In this document: positions 1 to 5,453 of the stretch, piece by piece
Position numbering within the stretch: the first letter of the stretch is position 1
Layout of the letters: every line of letters starts with the position of its first letter
DNA from: Actinomycetota bacterium
GTDB lineage: Bacteria > Actinomycetota > Thermoleophilia > Gaiellales > Gaiellaceae
Assembly (NCBI GenBank): GCA_013812465.1
Contig: JACCTK010000294.1
Coordinates: 1 to 10,367 of the forward strand
DNA length: 10,367 bases
Direction of reading: 5' to 3'
Notes under the pieces: model-generated
The model's database searches: none
The model's input: the letters and a program-made list of their open reading frames with translations, nothing else
What the model was told of the DNA's origin: nothing
Position numbers and translations under genes: made by a program

Positions 1-247
1 GCCGCTGCAGCGACTTCAGCACGGCCTGCCCGGAGCGGCCGAAGAAGGCGACTCCCTCTTGGATCTCCTGAGGTTGCGGCGCGTATTTCAGAAGAAGGAC
101 GTCCGCCAGCGGGTGGCCCGATCCCACAACAGGAATGCGCAGCTCGTCTCCCGTCCGCGCGAGCTCGTCGCCGAGGTCGTTGATCTCGGCAATCGCCTTC
201 TTCAGGTAGCGCTCGTAGATCTCGTCGGTGGGTACGGACGCTGGCAC
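1..247 (-). CDS. Uracil-DNA glycosylase family protein, 5' part (cut by window edge)
   Basis: Only about the first 82 codons are present. The translation begins MPASVPTDEIYERYLKKA and continues with a stretch reading PLADVLLLKYAP, then QEIQEGVAFFGRSGQ and VLKSLQR. The pattern 'ADV(L/M)...P...E...G..F.GR.GQ.L' matches the N-terminal catalytic segment of the family 4/5-type uracil-DNA glycosylases, which remove uracil from DNA in base excision repair. The iron-sulfur cysteines and the rest of the active site lie outside the window, so the assignment rests on this one motif. The GTG at 245-247 is the only start codon I see in frame after the upstream gene's end, but its purine-rich GAGAGAAGG lies about 13 nt away, longer than usual. 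It starts 22 bp after the stop of the glycosyltransferase-PHP gene on the same strand, so the two are probably co-transcribed. A divergent superfamily member with another role is the main alternative. Confidence 0.62.
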   Translation of the reverse strand, partial: MPASVPTDEIYERYLKKAIAEINDLGDELARTGDELRIPVVGSGHPLADVLLLKYAPQPQEIQEGVAFFGRSGQAVLKSLQR

Positions 248-269
248 AGGGTCCGAAGCACCTTCTCTC

Positions 270-1997
270 TTACAGGACCTTTTCCTTGACCTGGGCGACC
301 CACTTGAGGGACTGGAGGTAGGCCAGCGACTTGGGCCGGCGCAGCACCTCAGCGCTCCGCAGCGAGAGCAAGAACTCCTCGGCGCCGTCGAACCGGCGCA
401 TCCGCAGGGCACCTGTCCCCACGCCTTGCAGGACGTGCGCATCGGAGCCGGCGCCCTGTAGCAGCCGGTACTTGCGCGCGAAGCGCAGCGCCTCGTCGTT
501 GAACGCGTCGCGCAGGAGGCGCGCGTTGAAGACCTCGAAGACGTCTATCTCCGCGAGGTGCCGATGCAGGGTCGCGGGATCCGGAATCGCGTGCAGCCGG
601 TCGAACGGGTGTGGGAGATAGACGAGCCCGCCCTGCTCGCGAATCGCCTCGATCGTGTCACCGAAGGACATGCCGCGCGGGATCTCCTCCTCGAGAAAAA
701 GGCCGATGACCTCCCCCTGGCCGTCGGTCTTGATCTCCTCGCCGGGAATCACGAGGAGCTCGTGGGTCCGGGCAAGCTCGACCGCCTCCAGCGCGCCTCC
801 GAAGACGTTGTGATCTGTGACCGCGATCCCGCCGAGGCCGATCTCCTCCGCATGGTCGAGAAGCTCGCCGGCTGGGATCGAGCAATCGTGCGACCAGTCC
901 GTGTGCATGTGCAGATCGACGACGATCCACTCGCGACCGGCGAGCGGGTCGGCGCTGTCGGCGGCCCGGACTCGTCGTTTGCGGGATAAGCGCGAGTAGA
1001 GGACGTCGAGCTCCTTTGCGACGACCTCGAAGCTCTGACGCTCGGCGTGGGCTCGACCCGCGGCGCCGATTTGGCTCCGCGCATTTTCGTCCGCGGCGAG
1101 GCGCGCCACCTCTTCCGTGACGCGTTCTGGCTCGTCGACCGCGTCGACGACGGCGGCCCCTGACGCGGCAGCTTCGAGCGCCAGCCGCGCCTCGCCGTCC
1201 GGAGCAGGGACGAAGATCGCCGTGTCCGCCAGGATCGAGGCTCGTTGCTCTGGGCGGCGGACGAGGCGGATGCGCGACCGCTTGCGCACGGAACGTGGAA
1301 TCGCCGGCCGGAATCCGAGGGGCTTCGTGTGCAGGAGCATGAGCTCCCAATCAGGAAGCTCTCGAAGGAGCCTCGTCATGGCTCGCGTCACGCCTCGTCC
1401 CGCAAGCTCGAGCTCGACGGCGATAGTGGATTGCTTCTCGCCGGGCCGAAACAGCGTCGTATCGACCCCAATGGGCACCAGCGTGTAGTCGCCCTCGAAG
1501 CGCTCGGCGGCAGCCTCGGCGGTCTCTGTGGAGGTGGCGAGGAGCGCATCTACACGAGCGCGAAGGCGATCTCGTCGGGAACGTCTCGGTGGGTAGGCAA
1601 GTCGATCGGGCGAGAAAAAGGTCGCTGCCGTCAAAGCGTGCGTGGAGGTGAGGGCGAGATAGGCGAGGCTCGGGAGACCCGGCTCGAACCCGTGCACCAC
1701 GTCGTAACGGCCGCGCGCGAGCGCCAGCCGTAAGTTTGCTCGAACCGCGACGGGGACGCCCATGCTTGTCCGACGGGAGATTGGGATGGAGGGCCCGATC
1801 GCGATCACTTCAGCATCGGTCCCTCGCTGGAGCGCCCGACGGCCGGCGAGCAGATCGCGTGCGCGAGAGGAGGGCGCCAACACCGTCACCTCGTGACCGA
1901 GCCTCCGGAGCGCAGCCGCCGTCCCTTCCACGTGCGCGTTCACCTCGTGCGGCTGCGACCACGCGAAAGGCGTGACGAAGCAGATGCGGAGGCCCAC
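270..1997 (-). CDS. PimA-like GT4 glycosyltransferase fused to C-terminal PHP phosphoesterase
   Basis: This 575-residue protein has two parts. Residues 1-335 have the GT-B/GT4 fold signature: an N-terminal Rossmann start (RICFVTPFAW), LGHEVTVLAP at 34-42, YDVVHGFEPGLPSLAYLAL at 98-116, the interdomain hinge VPIGVDTTLFRPG at 174-186 and LEAAASGAAVV at 274-284. The first 120 residues read like phosphatidylinositol mannosyltransferase PimA. Residues about 356-555 are a PHP metal-dependent phosphoesterase with its metal ligands apparently intact: D361-L-H363-M-H365, D395-H396, E420, H463 and D519-A-H521. Known PHP proteins hydrolyse phosphate esters or nucleic acid ends; the substrate here is unknown. 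The GT donor-site motifs look degraded (E-x7-E is D267-x7-E275 or E269-x5-E275, and no clear GR...KG), so the PHP half may be the active part. The GTG start at 1995-1997 has no obvious ribosome binding site but sits correctly for the Rossmann strand. The gene is probably co-transcribed with the glycosylase-like gene downstream. Confidence 0.85.
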   Translation of the reverse strand: MGLRICFVTPFAWSQPHEVNAHVEGTAAALRRLGHEVTVLAPSSRARDLLAGRRALQRGTDAEVIAIGPSIPISRRTSMGVPVAVRANLRLALARGRYDVVHGFEPGLPSLAYLALTSTHALTAATFFSPDRLAYPPRRSRRDRLRARVDALLATSTETAEAAAERFEGDYTLVPIGVDTTLFRPGEKQSTIAVELELAGRGVTRAMTRLLRELPDWELMLLHTKPLGFRPAIPRSVRKRSRIRLVRRPEQRASILADTAIFVPAPDGEARLALEAAASGAAVVDAVDEPERVTEEVARLAADENARSQIGAAGRAHAERQSFEVVAKELDVLYSRLSRKRRVRAADSADPLAGREWIVVDLHMHTDWSHDCSIPAGELLDHAEEIGLGGIAVTDHNVFGGALEAVELARTHELLVIPGEEIKTDGQGEVIGLFLEEEIPRGMSFGDTIEAIREQGGLVYLPHPFDRLHAIPDPATLHRHLAEIDVFEVFNARLLRDAFNDEALRFARKYRLLQGAGSDAHVLQGVGTGALRMRRFDGAEEFLLSLRSAEVLRRPKSLAYLQSLKWVAQVKEKVL

Positions 1998-2100
1998 GGT
2001 CAGGCGAGTTTATCCGGGAGAGCCGCGTTCGACCGCTGGCGAAACCCGCCAAGCTCAGGGTGTCATCTGAGCGAATCGGCTCCGCGACCGCCGATGCGGC

Positions 2101-2127
2101 ACCCAAGTTACTACTTGTAACTTGGGT
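2101..2127. promoter_or_regulatory. Perfect 11-bp inverted repeat, probable operator
   Basis: ACCCAAGTTAC (2101-2111) and GTAACTTGGGT (2117-2127) are exact reverse complements separated by TACTT. The right arm ends two bases before the ATG of the CDGSH gene and contains its likely -10 box. The repeat lies in the 132-bp divergent gap, so a dimeric repressor here could control either or both genes. It lacks the G/C-rich stem and T tract of a terminator and faces into a gene start. The regulator is unknown. Confidence 0.65.
2118..2123 (+). promoter_or_regulatory. Putative -10 box of a leaderless promoter for the CDGSH gene
   Basis: TAACTT fits the actinobacterial TANNNT -10 pattern and is followed by exactly six bases before the ATG at 2130, the geometry of leaderless transcripts that begin at the start codon. 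No Shine-Dalgarno sequence precedes the ATG, which agrees. I see no convincing -35. The mirror-image TAACTT on the minus strand (2110-2105) could serve the divergent glycosyltransferase-PHP gene. Confidence 0.45.
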
Positions 2128-2129
2128 CC

Positions 2130-2348
2130 ATGACCGAGGTCACGATCAAGGTCCGCGCCAACGGTCCCTTGAAGGTCGAGGGGCCGGTGCGCGTCATCGA
2201 TGCAGAGGGGAACGAGTTCGTGCTCCCAGAAGGAAGCGCGATCGCGCTTTGCCGCTGCGGGCGCTCGCGGACGAAGCCGTTCTGCGACGCGACACACAAG
2301 CGCGTGGGCTTCGTCGCGGACGACTCCGGGCCGCGAGTCTCCGACTAG
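2130..2348 (+). CDS. CDGSH-type iron-sulfur domain protein
   Basis: A 72-residue protein with a single CDGSH motif near its C-terminus: C41-R-C43-G-R-S46-R-T-K-P50-F-C52-D53-A-T-H56, the C-x-C-x2-S-x3-P-x-C-D-x2-H signature that binds a [2Fe-2S] cluster with three cysteines and one histidine (mitoNEET-like fold). Residues 1-38 form a short beta-rich lead-in containing NGPLKVEGPV, typical of small bacterial CDGSH proteins. There is no signal peptide or membrane anchor, so it should be cytosolic. Family members are linked to redox sensing and cluster or electron transfer; its partner cannot be told from the sequence. It lacks a ribosome binding site and is probably leaderless, with an operator-like inverted repeat overlapping its promoter. 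Its stop codon abuts the stop of the convergent inositol-3-phosphate synthase gene with no base between. Confidence 0.9.
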   Translation: MTEVTIKVRANGPLKVEGPVRVIDAEGNEFVLPEGSAIALCRCGRSRTKPFCDATHKRVGFVADDSGPRVSD

Positions 2349-3836
2349 CTACGAACTCACGGCCGTTTTCTTTGCCGTTCGCGCGTTCTTCACGATGAAG
2401 CGCTCACTCTGTTCGTGCGCCTCGTCGTCTCGGATCTGCTTCGGCGGCGACTTCATCAGGTAGGCGCTCGGCGCCTCGAGGGCGCCCGAGATGCCATTGT
2501 TCAGCGCGAGCTTCGCGAGCCGAACGGCGTCGATGACGATGCCGGCCGAGTTCGGCGAGTCCCAGACCTCGAGCTTGAGCTCGACGTTCAGCGGGACGTC
2601 GCCGAAGGACGAGCCCTCCATGCGGATGTACGCCCACTTGCGGTCGGACAGCCACGGGACGAAGTCCGACGGGCCGACGTGGACGTTGTCCGCGCCGATG
2701 TCGTAGTCGAGCATCGACGTCACCGCGTTCGTCTTCGAGATCTTCTTCGACTCGAGGCGCTCGCGCTCCAGCATGTTCCGGAAGTCGGAATTGCCGCCGA
2801 CGTTCAGCTGCATCGTGCGGTCGAGGTGGACGCCGCGATCCTGGAAAAGCGTGGTCAGGACACGATGCGTGATCGTCGCGCCGACCTGCGACTTGATGTC
2901 GTCGCCGATGATGGGGCAGCCGGCGTCCTCGAAGCGCTTCTGCCAGTACGGCTCGCGCGCGATGAAGACAGGCATGCAGTTCACCATCGCGACGCCTGCT
3001 TCCAAGATCTGCTCGGCGTACCACTTCGCCGCAGACTCGGAGCCGACAGGGAGGTAGTTGACGACGACATCCGTGCCGGTCTCCTTGAGGATCCCGACGA
3101 CGTCGTCCGTCTGTCCCGGCGCCTTCTCGACGACCTGCGCCATGTACTTGCCGATGCCGTCGTGTGTCATCCCGCGGGAGACCTTGATGCCGGTCTTCGG
3201 GACGGTGGCGAACTTGATCGTTTCGTTCGGTTTCGCCCAGATCGCGTCGGCCAGATCGACGCCGACCTTGCCCTTGACGACGTCGAAGGCGGCGGTGAAC
3301 TCGATGTCTGAGATGTGGTATCCGCCGAGGTCGACGTGCATGAGCCCCGGGACCGAGTCCTCGGGCTTGGCGTCCTTGTAGTACTCGACCCCCTGCAGAA
3401 GTGAGTTGGCGCAGTTGCCCACGCCGATGATCGCGACGCGCACCTTGTCCTTCGAGCGCGGGCCGTTCTTCGAGCCGTTCGTAGTGGCCATCGTTTCCTT
3501 TCGCGTGCGATTGCTGTGTGAGGGAACGCCGAGCCCGTCGGCGAGCGCGGCGAGAATGACGTCGTTCGCGTTCGCGCCCAGGCGGGTCGCTTCCGCGTGG
3601 ATCTCGCCCTTCAGCTCCTGTGGGACGCGGAGCAGAACAACCGGGCTGGCGCCTGCTAGCACTTTGCGTCGACGACCGCTCGGCGTGTACAGAACACCAA
3701 ACGTGTCCGCAAGGATTCCGGCGGCGACATCGTTGACGTTCGAGCCCCGCCGAGCGACCTCGCGTACCAGCGCGTCCTTGAGCGACGCCGGCATTCGAAT
3801 CAATATGCTCGTTCTGTGCTTTGTGCTAGCAGGCAA
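2349..3836 (-). CDS. ino1: Inositol-3-phosphate synthase with N-terminal tandem ribbon-helix-helix domains
   Basis: Residues 116-495 are a full-length actinobacterial Ino1 (about 380 aa, close to the mycobacterial enzyme). It converts glucose 6-phosphate to inositol 3-phosphate using NAD. Visible marks include [20 protein letters not shown] (NAD-binding Rossmann loop), [64 protein letters not shown] and [13 protein letters not shown]. Unexpectedly, the frame is open for 115 codons upstream, and that part encodes two repeats resembling Arc/CopG ribbon-helix-helix domains: residues 8-48 ([30 protein letters not shown]) and 65-104 ([29 protein letters not shown]). An in-frame TAG at 3849-3851 bounds the frame. 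The TTG at 3834-3836 keeps the first beta strand intact, whereas the ATG at residue 15 would remove it. A second start (ATG 3489-3491) with a strong ribosome binding site would yield Ino1 alone, so both a fusion and a short form are possible. The product supplies the phosphatidylinositol synthase encoded just upstream. Confidence 0.93.
   Translation of the reverse strand: MPASTKHRTSILIRMPASLKDALVREVARRGSNVNDVAAGILADTFGVLYTPSGRRRKVLAGASPVVLLRVPQELKGEIHAEATRLGANANDVILAALADGLGVPSHSNRTRKETMATTNGSKNGPRSKDKVRVAIIGVGNCANSLLQGVEYYKDAKPEDSVPGLMHVDLGGYHISDIEFTAAFDVVKGKVGVDLADAIWAKPNETIKFATVPKTGIKVSRGMTHDGIGKYMAQVVEKAPGQTDDVVGILKETGTDVVVNYLPVGSESAAKWYAEQILEAGVAMVNCMPVFIAREPYWQKRFEDAGCPIIGDDIKSQVGATITHRVLTTLFQDRGVHLDRTMQLNVGGNSDFRNMLERERLESKKISKTNAVTSMLDYDIGADNVHVGPSDFVPWLSDRKWAYIRMEGSSFGDVPLNVELKLEVWDSPNSAGIVIDAVRLAKLALNNGISGALEAPSAYLMKSPPKQIRDDEAHEQSERFIVKNARTAKKTAVSS
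3489..3502 (-). promoter_or_regulatory. Internal ribosome binding site and ATG for stand-alone Ino1
   Basis: On the minus strand GAAAGGAAACGATG places an AAAGGA Shine-Dalgarno sequence about five bases before ATG, exactly where the canonical Ino1 protein ([10 protein letters not shown]...) should begin. The strong site inside a longer open frame suggests that translation starts here, either exclusively or in addition to a start further upstream. Confidence 0.7.
3653..3667 (+). repeat. Third copy of the TGCTAGCA element, inside the RHH coding region
   Basis: The 15-mer CTGCTAGCACTTTGC here is the exact reverse complement of 3833-3847 at the gene's start. It falls in the linker between the two RHH repeats (codons for KVLAGA), so it could be an intragenic operator or a coding coincidence. 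Confidence 0.55.
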
Positions 3837-3847
3837 AGTGCTAGCAG
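3823..3847. repeat. Two direct copies of GTGCTAGCAG, putative operator at the RHH-Ino1 start
   Basis: GTGCTAGCAG occurs at 3823-3832 and 3838-3847, 15 bp apart, each containing the perfect 8-bp palindrome TGCTAGCA. The pair brackets the TTG start and lies just downstream of a TAGACT -10-like box. RHH proteins commonly autoregulate by binding short spaced palindromes at their own promoters, so this is a natural candidate target for the encoded tandem RHH domains. Confidence 0.6.
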
Positions 3848-3851
3848 TCTA
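3846..3851 (-). promoter_or_regulatory. Putative -10 box for the RHH-Ino1 gene
   Basis: TAGACT on the minus strand fits TANNNT and would start transcription near 3838-3840, at or just before the TTG codon. No good -35 is seen. The proximal TGCTAGCA palindrome sits between this box and the predicted start point, where a repressor would block initiation. Confidence 0.3.
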
Positions 3852-3865
3852 CACACTGAATGAGG

Positions 3866-3888
3866 CCAAAGCGTGAGATCCGCTTTGG
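3866..3888 (-). terminator. Hairpin between the CDP-alcohol transferase and Ino1 genes
   Basis: CCAAAGCG and CGCTTTGG form a perfect 8-bp stem with a 7-nt loop (GATCTCA on the minus strand), beginning four bases after the stop at 3893. There is no T tract, so it may be a weak terminator or attenuator that lowers read-through into Ino1, or an mRNA-stabilising hairpin. Confidence 0.45.
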
Positions 3889-3892
3889 AAGC

Positions 3893-4567
3893 TCAGGACG
3901 CCTGCTCGGCGAGCTCGCGGAGCTGGCGGCGGACGAAGAGCATCCGCTGGAGCACGGTGAGCCACGTCATGGCCGCAAGCAGGTAGATCGGCCACTGGAG
4001 CAAGCCCCACGGAGCGAGGCCGAGGCCAACGGAGATGAGCACGACGCGTTCCACCCTCGAGCCGAAGCCGACGTCTCCACGCAGTCCGAGCGATTCGGCC
4101 TTCGCGCGCGTATACGAGACGAGAAAGGAGCCGGTAACCGCGGCGAAGGTCGCCACGAGCGCGACCTCGTTCGAGTCGCGCATGAAGACGAGGCCGATCG
4201 CCGCGAGCATCGCGGCCTCTCCCAACCGGTCGAAGGTGGCGTCGAGGAACGCGCCGAAGACGGTGCCTTTGCTCGCCGCCCGAGCCAGCGCCCCGTCCAG
4301 GATGTCTGCGACCGAGCCAACGATAAAGAGCGCGCCTCCGAGCCAGAAGAAGAGTCTCTCGTTACGCGCTTCGAAGCCGACCAGAAGCGCGCCCGCCAGG
4401 CACAGCGTCACACCGACGAGCGTGAGCATGTCCGGCGTCAGCTTCGTCTTCGCGACACCGCGCATCGACCGCGCGAGAATCTCGCGTGCGGACTGCGTGT
4501 ACTCCTGCTTGACCCGGTCGAGCTGGCTGACTCGCGCCGGCTCACCCCCGGATCCGTCGTCGGTCAT
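3893..4567 (-). CDS. CDP-alcohol phosphatidyltransferase, probable phosphatidylinositol phosphate synthase
   Basis: A 224-residue integral membrane protein with the complete CDP-alcohol phosphotransferase motif D91-G-x2-A-R96-x8-G105-x3-D109-x3-D113, preceded by D88; these aspartates bind metal and the CDP-lipid. Hydrophobic segments lie near 47-64, 72-88, 117-129, 135-152, 175-190 and 193-207, giving the usual six helices after an N-terminal amphipathic stretch. KLTPDMLTLVG at 42-52 and SYTRAKAESLGLRGDVGF..RVERVVL at 151-177 resemble actinobacterial phosphatidylinositol phosphate synthases, which join inositol 3-phosphate to CDP-diacylglycerol and release CMP. The neighbouring Ino1 gene, which makes that substrate, supports the specificity, although phosphatidylglycerophosphate synthase is the alternative. 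The ATG overlaps the upstream PAP2-type gene's stop (ATGA, 4564-4567) and has no clear ribosome binding site, indicating translational coupling. Confidence 0.88.
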   Translation of the reverse strand: MTDDGSGGEPARVSQLDRVKQEYTQSAREILARSMRGVAKTKLTPDMLTLVGVTLCLAGALLVGFEARNERLFFWLGGALFIVGSVADILDGALARAASKGTVFGAFLDATFDRLGEAAMLAAIGLVFMRDSNEVALVATFAAVTGSFLVSYTRAKAESLGLRGDVGFGSRVERVVLISVGLGLAPWGLLQWPIYLLAAMTWLTVLQRMLFVRRQLRELAEQAS

Positions 4568-5307
4568 GCGTGCCGGAGGACGTGCATCCTGCGCGCACGG
4601 CGGAGCGCAAACCCCGTGACGAGAGCGAGCAAGATCCCCGCGACGACGTCGAGCCAATAGTGGTTCCCGGTCGAGATCACCGCAAACGCAACCCACGCGG
4701 GCCACGCGAGCCAGAGCGCCTTGGCGAGCCTCGAGCGGACGAGCCCGAACATGACGACGCCGACGATGAACGCATCCATGGCGTGCAAGCTCGGCATGGC
4801 GGCGTAGGGGTTCGCCCCCCACGCGATGACGCCGCTCTCGTGGTTGACGGACGAGTACTGCGCGAGGGTGTCCACGAAGCCCCACTCGGGGAACATCCGC
4901 GGCGGCGCCGTGGGCACGAAGATGTAGCCGACGAGCCCGACGAGGTTGGCGGCGATGATCCAGTTCCGGAACGCGGTGAACCGCTCGTGATGCCGGAAGT
5001 AGACCCAGAGCAGGGTGACACCGACGACCGCGAACTGTGACAGCCAGTACGTGTAGGACGTGAGCGTCACCAAGAGCGACGATGTGTCCACCACGCGTTG
5101 CACGGCAGGCTCGAAGAGCGCCCCGAGCTCGCGTTCCTGGCGCAAGACCCATTCGCCGTTGTGAAACGCGTTGGCGACGCTGCGATCCGCCGAGCCACGC
5201 GCGATCTGGTACAGCGCATAGAACCCCATCCAGATAACGAACTGGAAGGCCAGGTGCGCCCAGCCTCGAGGCAGGCGCGAAGATCTCTCAGCGGCGAGAC
5301 TCGACAC
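4564..5307 (-). CDS. PAP2-superfamily membrane enzyme (inositol phosphorylceramide synthase / Aur1-like)
   Basis: A 247-residue multi-pass membrane protein with hydrophobic segments near 18-36, 77-104, 115-131, 178-191, 197-212 and 219-234. It has the three Aur1-like PAP2 motifs: PTAPPR at 132-137, NPYAAMPSLHA at 166-176 with H175, and STGNHYWLDVVAG at 212-224 with H216 and D220. The second histidine would be the nucleophile assisted by the aspartate. Such enzymes either cleave lipid phosphates or transfer inositol phosphate between lipids. The 4-bp overlap with the CDP-alcohol transferase gene and the nearby Ino1 gene point to inositol phospholipid metabolism, for instance removing phosphate from phosphatidylinositol phosphate; that role is inference. 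The GTG start at 5305-5307 has no ribosome binding site; a TAGAAT box on the minus strand ends nine bases before it, suggesting a very short leader. Confidence 0.85.
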   Translation of the reverse strand: MSSLAAERSSRLPRGWAHLAFQFVIWMGFYALYQIARGSADRSVANAFHNGEWVLRQERELGALFEPAVQRVVDTSSLLVTLTSYTYWLSQFAVVGVTLLWVYFRHHERFTAFRNWIIAANLVGLVGYIFVPTAPPRMFPEWGFVDTLAQYSSVNHESGVIAWGANPYAAMPSLHAMDAFIVGVVMFGLVRSRLAKALWLAWPAWVAFAVISTGNHYWLDVVAGILLALVTGFALRRARRMHVLRHA

Positions 5308-5453
5308 GACGTCGCAATTCTAACGGGCGCGTTCGCGTGTACGTCGGCAACGCTTTGGCGGAGGAGCTTGGTCCCGCTCGAATAAGGCAGCCTGATCGAC
5401 CGCGCCGCGAACTCGACTTGAGCTGATCGCGCGCTGCGCGTCATCCTGGCGGC

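Noticed and set aside
2415..3311. A 298-codon plus-strand open frame opposite Ino1
   Set aside because: It is a mirror frame of a highly conserved enzyme, with R/D/V-rich composition and no recognisable domain or ribosome binding site.
3860..4660. A 266-codon plus-strand open frame opposite the CDP-alcohol transferase gene
   Set aside because: It is charged, low in hydrophobic core, without a family, and antisense to an intact membrane enzyme.
3893..5152. A 419-codon version of the CDP-alcohol transferase frame starting far upstream
   Set aside because: The extra N-terminus is an arginine/alanine-rich shadow of the PAP2-type gene in another frame. The ATG at 4567 forms a standard ATGA overlap and gives the normal family length.
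5308..5453. Possible small gene or operator in the divergent PAP2/DMT gap
   Set aside because: I see only short G/C-rich self-complementary patches typical of the base composition, no ribosome binding site with a plausible frame, and no strong repeat.
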